This document shows positions 1 to 8,456 of a DNA stretch of 24,445 nt, one piece after another. The stretch lies in contig DFSH01000057.1 in assembly GCA_002378565.1 (NCBI GenBank), forward strand, positions 1-24,445, written 5' to 3'. The notes under the pieces were generated by a model. That model ran no database searches and was not told the DNA's origin. It worked only from the letters and a program-made list of their open reading frames with translations. The position numbers and the translations under genes are program-made. The stretch is from Flavobacteriales bacterium UBA3442. Lineage in GTDB: Bacteria; Bacteroidota; Bacteroidia; Flavobacteriales; Schleiferiaceae. Every line of letters starts with the position of its first letter. The first letter of the stretch is position 1.

Positions 1-1710
1 GAAGAAGTAGCACCTGTTGAAGATGCGGCAGCTGTTAAGAAGGCGGCAGCTGTTGAAGCATCAGCTACAGATGCAACGGCTACAGATGCAACGGCTACGG
101 AAGATGAGTCTGATGAACACTCGGACGATGAACAGTCTGAGCATGATGACCACAAAGCAGATTATGGCAACAAGACCGATGAGGAACTCATTGACGAGGC
201 CAAGCGCATCCTGACTGAAGTCGCCATCGATCAAGCTCGTGTTCCCATGTTGGCTGTGAGAAATGTACTCACTGAACGCTGGGACAAGCTCAAGCAGCAA
301 GCCTTAGAGGCCTTTGTGAAGGATGGTGGCAATGTCATTGACTTCCGGTTTGAGCATGCAGGAATGGAGCGTTTCTATGAAACCTTCAAGGCATTCAAAA
401 GCAAACGTTCTGCCTACCGAAAGGAGCAAGACAAGGTCATGACTGACAACCTAACGACTAAGCAGGGCTTGTTGGCTGAGGTGAAGGTCCTTGCAGAAAG
501 TCCTGACCTTCCAACTGCCGCAACCTACAAGGACTTTAAGGTCATCAATGACAGATGGACAGCTACAGGCCATGTCCCCTCTGCAGACGCAAGAGATCTG
601 TATGCAACATACCGGTTCTTGGTGGATCGATTCTATGACAACCTTCGCTTAAGCCAGGAGTTGCGTGAATTGGATTACAAGCACAACAAGGGAATCAAGG
701 AACAGTTGATTGCAGACATCCAAGCGCTCGTCGAACAGAAGTGGTCTGCTCAAGTTGGTCTCAGCCTTCAAAAACTGCATGAATCATGGAAGGAAGCAGG
801 TCCCGTCTCCAAAGATGACAAAGAAGTCCTTTGGGAGCTTTTCAAGGCCGCATCCAACACCTTGCATGGCAAGCGAAGAGAAAGTCACAACCTAGCTAAA
901 GCAGAAAACAAGAATCGCCTTGTAGCAAAGCAAGTCATTGTTGAAGCCATGGATGCCCTGGCTCAGCTTGAAGGCAATGATCACAGCATTTGGCAAAAAG
1001 GCACCAATGAAGCCAAGGCCAACAGAGAAGCCATGTCCCAAGCAGGACGGACCTTTGGTGGCGAGAGTGATGCCCTATGGGATCGTTTCAAGCAATCTGA
1101 GAAAGCTTTTTTTAAAGCGAGAAACCAATTTTACAAGGACAGAAAAAACGCCTTCAAGCAAGCCATTGATGAGAAGCAAGCTTTGATTGTTAAAGCCAAG
1201 GCCCTGGCTGAATTGGAAGACCAAAATCAAGCCATGAAAGAGGTGAGAGAACTCCAAGCTCAATGGAAGGACACAGGGTTTGTGCCCCGTAAAATGAGTG
1301 ATGCTGCTTGGAATGAATTCAAAACGGCCTGTGATGTGATTTATCAAAGCATGCGTAAGACGCAAAAACAAGATCGCGTCAACTACAAAGCAGACCAGAA
1401 AAAGCATGCAGGTGTTCGTGACAGCAAGTCAGCCTTGGAAGCAGCAAGGCGTGAGCTTACCAAGCTAGAAAACAACATGGGATTTTTCCAATTCGCCAAC
1501 CCAGACAGCCCCATCGTTAAGGACGCCTTAAAAAAGGTAGACCAAGCCAGGGCTAAAGTTGAGAAAGCTGACAAGGTTTTGCGTGAAGAAAGGAAAATCA
1601 TAAGAGAAGCTGAGAAAAAGGCAGAAGCGGCAGCAACTGCTGCAGAAGTTCCAGCAACACCCACAGCTGAGACTGGCGGCGACTCACAAGAGCCTGCCAC
1701 TGAATCATGA
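1..1710 (+). CDS. DUF349 domain protein, 5' end outside window
   Basis: The reading frame is open from the first base, so the true start lies upstream; the first in-window ATG (247) is internal. The N-terminal part (about residues 1-60 of the visible portion) is a low-complexity Ala/Thr/Asp/Glu tail encoded by short tandem repeats. The rest is helical and charged and contains about four DUF349-type repeats, each marked by a W-x-x-x-G-like motif followed by a helix: INDRWTATG, LHESWKEAG, a variant NREAMSQAG, and LQAQWKDTG. The C-terminal 60 residues are Lys/Ala/Glu-rich and probably coiled coil, ending in a Pro/Thr/Glu tail. Proteins with an acidic tail followed by DUF349 repeats are common in Bacteroidota; their function is not established. 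The stop overlaps the uvrB start (ATGA, 1707-1710), so translation of the two is probably coupled. No signal peptide can be judged because the N terminus is missing. Confidence 0.85.
   Translation, partial: EEVAPVEDAAAVKKAAAVEASATDATATDATATEDESDEHSDDEQSEHDDHKADYGNKTDEELIDEAKRILTEVAIDQARVPMLAVRNVLTERWDKLKQQALEAFVKDGGNVIDFRFEHAGMERFYETFKAFKSKRSAYRKEQDKVMTDNLTTKQGLLAEVKVLAESPDLPTAATYKDFKVINDRWTATGHVPSADARDLYATYRFLVDRFYDNLRLSQELRELDYKHNKGIKEQLIADIQALVEQKWSAQVGLSLQKLHESWKEAGPVSKDDKEVLWELFKAASNTLHGKRRESHNLAKAENKNRLVAKQVIVEAMDALAQLEGNDHSIWQKGTNEAKANREAMSQAGRTFGGESDALWDRFKQSEKAFFKARNQFYKDRKNAFKQAIDEKQALIVKAKALAELEDQNQAMKEVRELQAQWKDTGFVPRKMSDAAWNEFKTACDVIYQSMRKTQKQDRVNYKADQKKHAGVRDSKSALEAARRELTKLENNMGFFQFANPDSPIVKDALKKVDQARAKVEKADKVLREERKIIREAEKKAEAAATAAEVPATPTAETGGDSQEPATES
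25..100 (+). repeat. Short in-frame tandem repeats in the acidic tail of the DUF349 gene
   Basis: A 12-base word GCGGCAGCTGTT occurs at 25-36 and 43-54 (18-base period). A 15-base unit GCTACAGATGCAACG occurs twice back to back at 64-78 and 79-93, with a partial third copy to 100. All periods are multiples of three, so copy changes keep the reading frame and only vary the length of an Ala/Thr/Asp-rich linker. Confidence 0.8.
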
Positions 1711-3776
1711 GCCAAGAAGGGCGGCCCTACAATCACGGCGGCAAGGTCCTGAAGGATCTATCGGTTGATGGTGTTGAAGGGCGTCCATTTGAGCTGGTTA
1801 GCCCCTTTCAACCCACAGGAGATCAACCTGGGGCTATTGAAGCATTGGCCAATGGCCTAAATCAAGGCGAACGTTACCAGACCTTACTTGGGGTGACGGG
1901 TTCTGGCAAAACATTCACCGTTGCCAATGTCATCGAATCGGTGCAGCGACCCACGCTGGTCTTGTCACACAACAAAACACTGGCTGCACAGTTGTACCAA
2001 GAGTTCAAGGCCTTCTTCCCTAACAATGCGGTTGAATACTTTGTCTCCTACTACGACTACTACCAGCCAGAAGCCTACATGCCGACTTCAGGTACCTACA
2101 TTGAAAAAGACCTGAGTATCAATGAAGAAATTGAAAAGCTCCGCTTGAGCACCACCTCTTCCTTGTTGAGCGGTCGGCGAGATGTCATCGTTATCGCATC
2201 AGTAAGTTGCCTCTACGGCATGGGGAATCCCGAGTCATTCACAGCACAGGTTGTAGAGATTAAAAAAGGGCAAAGCATCAGCAGACAAGCCTTGTTGCAT
2301 CAATTGGTTCAAGCATTGTACAGCAGAACAGCGGAAGATCTTGGCCGGGGTTCCTTTCGTGTGAAGGGAGACATTGTGGATGTTTTCCCTGCCTATGGGG
2401 ACAGCTTTTTCCGAATCATGTTCTGGGGAGACGAGATTGAAAGCATTGAGCAATGGGATCCCGATGCCATGCAATGCCTTGGCGTATTGGATAGCTTGCG
2501 CGTATTCCCTGCCAACCTTTTTGTAACGACACCGCAGCAACTCAAAGATGCCATCAAGCTCATCGAATTGGACCTTGGTAAACAGGTTGATCATTTCAAG
2601 GACATGGGTCGAGGCCTTGAAGCGAAACGCATTGAAGAGCGAACCACCTTTGACTTGGAAATGATTCGAGAGCTTGGCTATTGTTCAGGCATCGAGAATT
2701 ACTCGCGCTACCTCGATGGGCGGCAAGAAGGTACACGACCCTTCTGCTTGATGGATTATTTCCCTGAAGACTTTTTGATGGTGGTGGATGAAAGCCATGT
2801 CACGTTGCCACAGGTTCGCGCCATGTATGGCGGTGACCGATCACGGAAGGAAAACCTCGTTGAGTACGGATTCAGGCTTCCTGCGGCTATGGACAATAGA
2901 CCATTGACATTTGACGAGTACGAAAACTTGCAAAAGCAAGTCATTTATGTCAGTGCCACACCCGCTGATCATGAGCTGGAACGATCTGATGGCGTAATCG
3001 TTGAACAACTCATTCGTCCAACAGGCCTATTGGATCCACGCATTGAAGTCCGACCTCTCAGCATCCAAGTGGATGACTTGATGGCAGAAGCTGTCAAGCG
3101 AGCAGCTAAAGATGAGCGGGTGCTTGTGACCACCTTGACCAAGCGCATGGCTGAAGAGCTCACCACCTTCCTTACAAGGCATGGGATTCGGTGTCGCTAC
3201 ATCCACAGCGATGTGGAAACTTTAGAGCGCGTGAAAATCATGGACGATTTGCGCGCAGGTCTGTACGATGTACTGATTGGGGTCAACCTGTTGCGGGAAG
3301 GCTTGGATTTCCCTGAAGTGTCCTTGGTCGCCATCATGGACGCTGACAAAGAAGGGTTCTTGCGATCTGAACGGGCCTTGGTTCAAACCATCGGTCGTGC
3401 AGCAAGAAATACCGAAGGGATGGCCATTTTTTATGCTGACAAAATAACCAATAGCATGGAAAAAACCATGACAGAAACGTTGCGACGACGAGAGACTCAG
3501 CATGCTTACAACCACGAACATGGCATCACGCCTCGAGCTATCCAGCGCAATAACAATACAGCATTTGGCATGGTTGCTACAGAAGATCAAAGCAGCACAA
3601 AGAGCATGCATTTAGCCGCAGAGGACAATCCATCCCTCTACACCAAGGGTCAACTTGAAGCTCAAATACGGGCAGCTAGAAAAAACATGGAAAAGGCCGC
3701 GACAGCCTTGGACTTTATTTCAGCAGCACAGTTTCGTGATCGGATTGTCGCATTGGAAGGTTATCGAGAGAAATAA
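1707..3776 (+). CDS. uvrB: UvrABC system protein B, excinuclease subunit
   Basis: UvrB is the DNA-damage verification subunit of bacterial nucleotide excision repair: loaded by UvrA, it opens DNA with its beta-hairpin and recruits UvrC. Visible motifs in the 689 residues: Walker A GVTGSGKT (62-69), the beta-hairpin tyrosine motif YYDYYQPEAY (115-124), Walker B DESH (361-364), the helicase motif SATPADHE, motif V GVNLLREGLDFPE, motif VI QTIGRAARN (about 561), and a C-terminal UVR helical hairpin (about 650-689) that contacts UvrC. Length is close to the family norm except for about 26 extra N-terminal residues before the usual FELVSPFQPTGDQP start. A TGA lies in frame at 1701-1703 and no other ATG, GTG or TTG occurs before the conserved block, so ATG 1707 is the only reasonable start. 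It overlaps the upstream DUF349 stop by four bases. Confidence 0.97.
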   Translation: MSQEGRPYNHGGKVLKDLSVDGVEGRPFELVSPFQPTGDQPGAIEALANGLNQGERYQTLLGVTGSGKTFTVANVIESVQRPTLVLSHNKTLAAQLYQEFKAFFPNNAVEYFVSYYDYYQPEAYMPTSGTYIEKDLSINEEIEKLRLSTTSSLLSGRRDVIVIASVSCLYGMGNPESFTAQVVEIKKGQSISRQALLHQLVQALYSRTAEDLGRGSFRVKGDIVDVFPAYGDSFFRIMFWGDEIESIEQWDPDAMQCLGVLDSLRVFPANLFVTTPQQLKDAIKLIELDLGKQVDHFKDMGRGLEAKRIEERTTFDLEMIRELGYCSGIENYSRYLDGRQEGTRPFCLMDYFPEDFLMVVDESHVTLPQVRAMYGGDRSRKENLVEYGFRLPAAMDNRPLTFDEYENLQKQVIYVSATPADHELERSDGVIVEQLIRPTGLLDPRIEVRPLSIQVDDLMAEAVKRAAKDERVLVTTLTKRMAEELTTFLTRHGIRCRYIHSDVETLERVKIMDDLRAGLYDVLIGVNLLREGLDFPEVSLVAIMDADKEGFLRSERALVQTIGRAARNTEGMAIFYADKITNSMEKTMTETLRRRETQHAYNHEHGITPRAIQRNNNTAFGMVATEDQSSTKSMHLAAEDNPSLYTKGQLEAQIRAARKNMEKAATALDFISAAQFRDRIVALEGYREK

Positions 3777-3814
3777 ACCCCAAAAAGCCTTAGTCACCAA
3801 TCAGGTTTAAAAAC

Positions 3815-4063
3815 TCAATCGTTGTTGCGAACCTTCACCGTTAAAATAACAATGGCTAAACTGAGGGTGATGACATTAGCAATCATCATTGGCATGTCAT
3901 TCAAATGAATCCCATAAGCCAACCAGGCAGCGATCCCAAGAATGAAAAGGATGTACATCCACAGACTGATGGCTTCAGTGCTTCTTGACCGAATGACTTT
4001 GATGGCTTGAGGCACAAAGGAAATCGTCGTCAACAAGGCAGCTATCCAGCCCATCCACTCCAT
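3815..4063 (-). CDS. SemiSWEET / PQ-loop family sugar transporter
   Basis: An 82-residue protein with three predicted membrane helices (about 5-20, 34-52 and 56-76). The first helix carries the PQ-loop signature FVPQAIKVIRSRSTEAIS, typical of SemiSWEETs: bacterial three-helix half-transporters that dimerise to move mono- or disaccharides down their gradient across the inner membrane. The length matches the family (about 80-100). The ATG follows the upstream isomerase stop after a single base (TGA-G-ATG), so translation is probably coupled and the gene is last in the minus-strand operon. The substrate cannot be read from the sequence. It ends 38 bases from the convergent uvrB stop. Confidence 0.88.
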   Translation of the reverse strand: MEWMGWIAALLTTISFVPQAIKVIRSRSTEAISLWMYILFILGIAAWLAYGIHLNDMPMMIANVITLSLAIVILTVKVRNND

Positions 4064-4064
4064 C

Positions 4065-5006
4065 TCAGCTAACCTTAACCAATTCTACATCAAAGATCAA
4101 AGTGGCATTGGGTGGAATCACACCACCTGCACCCTGTTCGCCGTAACCTAAATCAGAGGGAATGACCAAGCGAGCCTTGCCTCCCACTTTCAGCAATAAA
4201 ATGCCCTCATCCCAGCCAGAAATCACGCGACCCATGCCAATCGGGAATTCAATAGGCTGACCTCTGGAAATTGAATCGTCAAAGACGGTGCCATCAGTCA
4301 ATGACCCTTTGTAGTGGACACTGACCGTCTGACCAGCCTTTGGTGATTGACCATCACCTTCAACATCCATGCGGTAATACAAACCACTATCTGTCTTTTC
4401 CATGCCATCAGTCAATGAAGCCAATGCTTCAGCTTGAGCCGCTTGTAATGCTTTAGCTCGGATAGACTTATCAGCCATGCCAGCATCGTAAGATGCCTTT
4501 GCATCAAAAGAAGCTGCTTCATCACCAATAGCAAGGATTTCAACCTTGGTCAAGGCGTCACCCTGTTCAATGGCGTTGACAACATCCATGCCTTCAGCAA
4601 CTTTGCCAAACACGGTGTGTTTGCCATCCAGCCAAGAAGTCTCTACATGGGTGATGAAAAACTGAGAACCATTGGTGCCAGGTCCGGCGTTAGCCATGGA
4701 CAATACGCCTGGGGCATCATGCTTGAGTTCTGCAACAATTTCATCGTCAAATTGGTAGCCTGGACCACCAGCACCCGTGCCTTTGGGGCAGCCACCTTGA
4801 ACCATGAAGTCTGCAATCACCCGGTGGAATTTCAACCCATCGTAATATGGCTCCCCTTCAGATTTTGAATCATTGGTTTGCAGACCCTTCGCCAGTGCAA
4901 CAAAATTTCCCACAGTCATGGGGGTTTGTTTGTGGTAGAGCTCTGTTGTGATCACACCGCGACTGGTGTGAAATTTGGCATACAAGCCTTGAGAAAGATC
5001 AGACAT
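4065..5006 (-). CDS. Cytosolic cyclophilin-FKBP fusion peptidyl-prolyl isomerase
   Basis: A 313-residue protein carrying two unrelated prolyl-isomerase folds. Cyclophilin domain at about 7-160: [13 protein letters not shown] with catalytic Arg62, Phe67 and Gln70, then TNGSQFFIT and the cyclosporin-site Trp125 in SWLDGKH. An alanine-rich helical linker covers about 165-203. FKBP domain at about 207-313: VHYKG Tyr232, VFDDS Phe242/Asp243, GWDEG Trp265, GYGEQG Tyr288 and VIPPNA, so every usual FKBP pocket residue I can check is present. There is no signal peptide or membrane segment, so it should be cytosolic. Cyclophilin-then-FKBP fusions are known as dual-family immunophilins and have been reported in Bacteroidota. 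It lies 93 bases after a lipoprotein paralogue with the same domain order and one base before the SemiSWEET start. Confidence 0.93.
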   Translation of the reverse strand: MSDLSQGLYAKFHTSRGVITTELYHKQTPMTVGNFVALAKGLQTNDSKSEGEPYYDGLKFHRVIADFMVQGGCPKGTGAGGPGYQFDDEIVAELKHDAPGVLSMANAGPGTNGSQFFITHVETSWLDGKHTVFGKVAEGMDVVNAIEQGDALTKVEILAIGDEAASFDAKASYDAGMADKSIRAKALQAAQAEALASLTDGMEKTDSGLYYRMDVEGDGQSPKAGQTVSVHYKGSLTDGTVFDDSISRGQPIEFPIGMGRVISGWDEGILLLKVGGKARLVIPSDLGYGEQGAGGVIPPNATLIFDVELVKVS

Positions 5007-5099
5007 GAATTGGTTGTGGATTAGTTGTCGTTTGGAATAAGTGATGACTTAAACAGGTAGTTTGCAATCGGCATACTGCCTTAGTAAAAGGCAAGAAGT

Positions 5100-6332
5100 C
5101 TATAGGTTCAGGAACTGAATGTCCTCAACCCAGATATCAAAAAGGACCTCTGCGTTGGGAGGGATGACATTGCCTGAGCCTGCCTCACCCCAAGCTAAAC
5201 TTGTTGGGATGATCAAGCGAACATGTGAGCCTTTCCTTAGACCAATCAAACCTTCTTGCCAGCCTTTGATGACTCTGCCTTTAGGCCCAGCTTGAACAGG
5301 AAAACTAGCATAAGGCTCCCTTTGTGGGTCATAACTGTTGGCCATCAAGGCGATCTGCTTCACGGAAGAATCAAAGGGCTTGCCATCAGCAAAATACCCT
5401 GCGTAATGCACCATCATGCGGTCACCAGCCATGGAAGCTTTGCCTTTACCTTCTTCAATGACAAGTACTTTCAGGCCACTGGGGCGGGCTGAAGCCTGAC
5501 TCACCCATGTTGCGTACAAATTAGCAAAAGCAGCAGCGTCATAGTTGCCGCCGTCACTCAGCCATGTAAGCGAACGTGCGCGATCTGAACTTAAAATATT
5601 CGATTCCTTCTCCCGTTTGTCGGCTTCAACTTCAAAGGCCTTTTTCCTGTTACTGAAAGCCATTGGCGCGTCGAATTGCTTGGCATCCTTACCCTGACGA
5701 ATGATGCTAACAGACATCGTTACGTCAACAACTGGGCGATCTGCGGCTGCACGTTCAACGTTTGCTATAGCCGTTACCACATTCATGCCTTCAATCACAT
5801 GGCCAAAAACACTGTGCTTGCCATCAAGCCAAGGTGTTGCAGCATCTGTGATAAAAAACTGTGATCCATTGGTTGCTGGCCCACTGTTAGCCATGGACAG
5901 AACGCCTGGCTTGTCATGGGTCAAGCCTGGGTTGAACTCATCAGGGAAGTTGTAACCCGGGCCACCAGATCCAGTGCCATCAGGGTCACCGCCCTGTATC
6001 ATGAAATTGGGAATCACTCGGTGGAAAACCATGCCGTTGAAATACGGTTTATTTGCATCCACCAAGGGATGGTTTCCTTCTGCCAATGCGACAAAGTTTC
6101 CAACGGTCATAGGGGCTTCAAGGGATGACAAGGCAACCAGCACATCACCCATGCTCGTTGAAAACAAGGCGTAGATGCCATCTTCGAGTTTGACTTTAAC
6201 GCCGTTGACTTTGATGTCGCTGGAGGCAGGATCAACATTGCTTGCATTGTTGGAAGAAGGAGTGTTGCCACAGGCAATCACCATGACGGCCGTCATGGCC
6301 ATGCTAATCAAAGTTTTGAATGGTATTTTCAT
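5100..6332 (-). CDS. Lipoprotein cyclophilin-FKBP fusion peptidyl-prolyl isomerase
   Basis: With the chosen start the protein is 410 residues and begins [10 protein letters not shown], followed by a hydrophobic stretch and lipobox VIAC with the lipidated Cys at 21. An ATG 36 bases further upstream (6368) would overlap the previous gene and put a charged tail before the signal peptide, so it was rejected. Cyclophilin domain at about 50-210 (Arg105, Phe110, Gln113, Trp168, all conserved), a charged helical linker at about 215-280, and an FKBP domain at about 285-405 (Tyr310, Phe320/Asp321, Trp358, VIPPNA). The usual Tyr in the AYG loop is Trp381 here, and there is an insertion of about 15-20 residues after FDSS. 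It should fold or chaperone proteins in the periplasm or on the membrane surface. It follows the gldI-like gene by 10 bases and is a paralogue of the next gene. Confidence 0.92.
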   Translation of the reverse strand: MKIPFKTLISMAMTAVMVIACGNTPSSNNASNVDPASSDIKVNGVKVKLEDGIYALFSTSMGDVLVALSSLEAPMTVGNFVALAEGNHPLVDANKPYFNGMVFHRVIPNFMIQGGDPDGTGSGGPGYNFPDEFNPGLTHDKPGVLSMANSGPATNGSQFFITDAATPWLDGKHSVFGHVIEGMNVVTAIANVERAAADRPVVDVTMSVSIIRQGKDAKQFDAPMAFSNRKKAFEVEADKREKESNILSSDRARSLTWLSDGGNYDAAAFANLYATWVSQASARPSGLKVLVIEEGKGKASMAGDRMMVHYAGYFADGKPFDSSVKQIALMANSYDPQREPYASFPVQAGPKGRVIKGWQEGLIGLRKGSHVRLIIPTSLAWGEAGSGNVIPPNAEVLFDIWVEDIQFLNL

Positions 6333-6342
6333 CAGGTAGGAT

Positions 6343-6873
6343 TTAAGGTTGCGAAGGTAATAAAGCATGGATGCGCAGGGCGCAAAATAAGGTGGACATC
6401 GGTGGGATATTTTTCAAGTCACCAGCCAGGCCATGCGCCAAGTGGGATGGTATGATCAGGTGCAAGCTGTCGCCCGGGCAGGCTTGATTGATGGCCTGCT
6501 GAATACCCCACTCTACGTCTTGGTCACGCAGGACCATCGTCCGTCGGCGCGCATGGCTAATCAACACATGACCATACATGTCTTGGATGACATCATGAAT
6601 CACCACCACATCAGCTGTGTCAATGGGGCGAAGACAATTGCTTTGTTCAACAACAGCAACCCACAGTCCATTACCTTGGTCTTCAAAGGCAAAGTCGCTG
6701 GTCTGAATCAGTGAGTCCACCATCTGGCGCTCCAATGCCAAGGCTTCTCTGTTGTCCTGTATCAATTGCTCTCTGACGTCAACATCTGGCCTTCGTGATG
6801 AAGGCTCAGGCTGGCTAGATTTCACACAGGCCATGAGCATCATGACAATCAGGCACATGGCAATAGGCTTCAT
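6343..6873 (-). CDS. gldI: GldI-like lipoprotein with degenerate FKBP domain
   Basis: A 176-residue lipoprotein: signal peptide with lipobox LMAC (Cys16), then a polar helical stretch and an FKBP-like fold whose clearest signature is the C-terminal [19 protein letters not shown]. GldI is an FKBP-related lipoprotein linked to gliding motility and T9SS in Flavobacterium; I assign the name from the lipoprotein plus FKBP architecture and from the position directly after nrnA and before an FKBP-containing isomerase, an order I recall from Flavobacteriia. Pocket residues appear lost: the VHY tyrosine position reads VIHDV, FDSS reads LISHA, the GW tryptophan is not found, and the AYG tyrosine is His. 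It may therefore act by binding rather than catalysis. The start overlaps the nrnA stop by four bases (ATGA). The exact gldI identity is an inference. Confidence 0.65.
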   Translation of the reverse strand: MKPIAMCLIVMMLMACVKSSQPEPSSRRPDVDVREQLIQDNREALALERQMVDSLIQTSDFAFEDQGNGLWVAVVEQSNCLRPIDTADVVVIHDVIQDMYGHVLISHARRRTMVLRDQDVEWGIQQAINQACPGDSLHLIIPSHLAHGLAGDLKNIPPMSTLFCALRIHALLPSQP

Positions 6874-7871
6874 ACAAACAGGTCATTGACATGTTCCACG
6901 AAGCGATCCATGGCTGACTGCAGGGTTCCTTGGTAGATGCCACCTGCAGCGTTGGCATGGCCACCGCCCTGGAAATAGGCCCTGGCAAATCGATTCACGT
7001 TGATGTCTCCGACGCTGCGGAAGGAGCATTTGACAACCCCAGCACTGTCTTCTCTGAACAAGCAACTAACGGAAACGCCCTCCACGGACAACCCCCAGTT
7101 GACAAGCCCATCTGTGTCACCTGATTGGTAACCACAGGCCTTCATGTCATCCAAGGACAACGTCAGTAAGGCTGCACGTTGATTAGCGTGGAAGGTGATG
7201 GAGGATAAACCCCGACCAATGAGTTGAAGCCTGCTGATGTTGCTGCTCTCGAACAATCGGCGATGAATCGCTTCAGGGTGAGCCCCTTGATCCATCAAAG
7301 CTGCAGCAAGTCTCAACGTATGGGATGAGGTAGATGGGTAGCGAAATGAACCACTGTCAGTGATCAAGCCCATCAACAAGTTCTCAGCGCAAGCTTGGGA
7401 AATTTGGCCTAAACCACCGTCTGCTTCAATCAAATCCGCCACCATTTCAGCTGTGCTCCCCTTGCCTGTGTCTGAATAGCATATGTCATACCGACCATCC
7501 GGCTCTTGGTGGTGATCAATTAGGATTTCAAAGGCGTCCATGGCAGCCAACAATGGCGACAAAGCCTTGCCTGTGCGGTGAGGCACATTGTAATCCAATG
7601 CGCAATGCACATCACAGGCTTTGATCAAGGCAGCAACCTTTTCTGGTTCGCTTTCATGGACATGCACAAAATCTGCATCGCATGAAGGGCTTTTTTTCAA
7701 AGCAATCGATGGCTCATTTGGCAGGACCACATGGACTGTTAAACCTTTGGACCTCAAGTACAAGGCAAGACCTACGCTGCTGCCAATGGCGTCGCCGTCA
7801 GGGCTCCAGTGGGTGGTGAAGAGGATTGCCTGATCTGGCTTGTGAAGTTGTGAGAGGATGTTCTGTAACAT
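6870..7871 (-). CDS. nrnA: DHH/DHHA1 phosphoesterase, NrnA-type oligoribonuclease / pAp phosphatase
   Basis: A 333-residue, two-domain protein. The DHH domain shows THWSPDGDAIGSS (His21, Asp25, Asp27), LDYN (Asp93), the DHH triad in LIDHHQEP (119-121) and GLITDSGSFRY, which together bind two manganese ions. The DHHA1 domain ends with the substrate-binding GGGHANAAGG near residues 303-312. NrnA degrades 2-5 nt RNA fragments and dephosphorylates 3'-phosphoadenosine 5'-phosphate in the cytoplasm of bacteria lacking Orn. Length and motif order match the family. It is the first gene of the five-gene minus-strand operon and is divergent from ndk across 91 bases. A near-consensus -7 box (GACATTTG, minus strand, 7896-7889) lies 17 bases before the ATG, without a clear -33 partner. 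Confidence 0.92.
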   Translation of the reverse strand: MLQNILSQLHKPDQAILFTTHWSPDGDAIGSSVGLALYLRSKGLTVHVVLPNEPSIALKKSPSCDADFVHVHESEPEKVAALIKACDVHCALDYNVPHRTGKALSPLLAAMDAFEILIDHHQEPDGRYDICYSDTGKGSTAEMVADLIEADGGLGQISQACAENLLMGLITDSGSFRYPSTSSHTLRLAAALMDQGAHPEAIHRRLFESSNISRLQLIGRGLSSITFHANQRAALLTLSLDDMKACGYQSGDTDGLVNWGLSVEGVSVSCLFREDSAGVVKCSFRSVGDINVNRFARAYFQGGGHANAAGGIYQGTLQSAMDRFVEHVNDLFV

Positions 7872-7917
7872 ATGTCATTAATGGTGCCCAAATGTCGTAA
7901 TTTCGCGGCCGATTACA

Positions 7918-7938
7918 GGATTAGCATATCGCTAATCC
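7918..7938 (+). promoter_or_regulatory. Perfect 8-bp inverted repeat upstream of ndk
   Basis: GGATTAGC (7918-7925) and GCTAATCC (7931-7938) are exact reverse complements around the 5-base spacer ATATC. The element sits 24 bases before the ndk ATG in the 91-base gap shared with divergent nrnA. It could be a protein operator or a hairpin in the ndk 5' leader; the sequence alone cannot decide. There is no T-run, so a terminator is unlikely. Confidence 0.55.
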
Positions 7939-7962
7939 AATAAAACAGATAAATTCATTCCC

Positions 7963-8382
7963 ATGAACGGTACACGCACATTCACCATGATCAAGCCAGA
8001 CGCTGTAGAAGGCGGTCACATTGGCGCTATCCTTGAATCAATCAACAGCAACAATTTTCGCATTGTTGCTATGAAAATGAGCGCTTTGAGCAAGGTAGAG
8101 GCTGAAACCTTTTACGCTGTTCACCGCGAGCGACCCTTCTTCGCTGACTTGGTTGAGTACATGACTTCCGGCCCTATCGTGGCTGCCGTACTTGAAAAAG
8201 ACAACGCCGTTGAGGATTTCCGTACATTGATTGGTGCAACTAACCCTGCAGACGCTGCAGAAGGAACCATTCGCGCACGTTTTGCCACATCCATTGCAGC
8301 CAATGCAGTTCATGGCTCTGACAGCGATGAGAACGCAGCCATTGAAGCGGCCTTCCATTTCGCTGGTCGCGAGATATTCTAA
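7963..8382 (+). CDS. ndk: Nucleoside diphosphate kinase
   Basis: A 139-residue cytosolic enzyme that moves the gamma-phosphate of ATP onto NDPs through a phosphohistidine, balancing NTP and dNTP pools. The sequence shows [15 protein letters not shown] near the N terminus and the active-site motif NAVHGSDS with the phospho-accepting His117. Length is standard for bacterial Ndk and no residue of the active-site motif is missing. It appears monocistronic: divergent from nrnA, and followed after 74 bases by a gene of very different base composition. The leader carries a perfect inverted repeat (7918-7938). Confidence 0.98.
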   Translation: MNGTRTFTMIKPDAVEGGHIGAILESINSNNFRIVAMKMSALSKVEAETFYAVHRERPFFADLVEYMTSGPIVAAVLEKDNAVEDFRTLIGATNPADAAEGTIRARFATSIAANAVHGSDSDENAAIEAAFHFAGREIF

Positions 8383-8456
8383 GGCCTCTTTGATGGCTTT
8401 GATTCAAGGCGGAAAGCGTTGTTTAGGTATTAAATTGGTATGATGTAAATTTATTT

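Noticed and set aside
61..300. Minus-strand open frame opposite the DUF349 repeats, with a hydrophobic stretch
   Set aside because: It is the antisense of an acidic, repeat-rich coding region; the hydrophobicity is a by-product of reading GAT/GAC/GAA codons backwards.
3785..3808. Weak hairpin AAGCCT / AGGTTT between uvrB and SemiSWEET as a terminator
   Set aside because: Only six pairs with one G-U, a 12-base loop and no T-run; too weak to annotate.
5085..5099. GCCTT-AGTAA-AAGGC hairpin between the two isomerase genes
   Set aside because: A 5-bp stem inside an apparent operon with no T-run; expected by chance.
6333..6368. Upstream ATG for the lipoprotein isomerase
   Set aside because: It overlaps the preceding gene by 26 bases and would place a charged extension before the lipoprotein signal peptide.
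8383..8410. Possible terminator after ndk (GCC...GGC with TTGA/TCAA)
   Set aside because: The stem needs a three-base bulge and no T-run follows.
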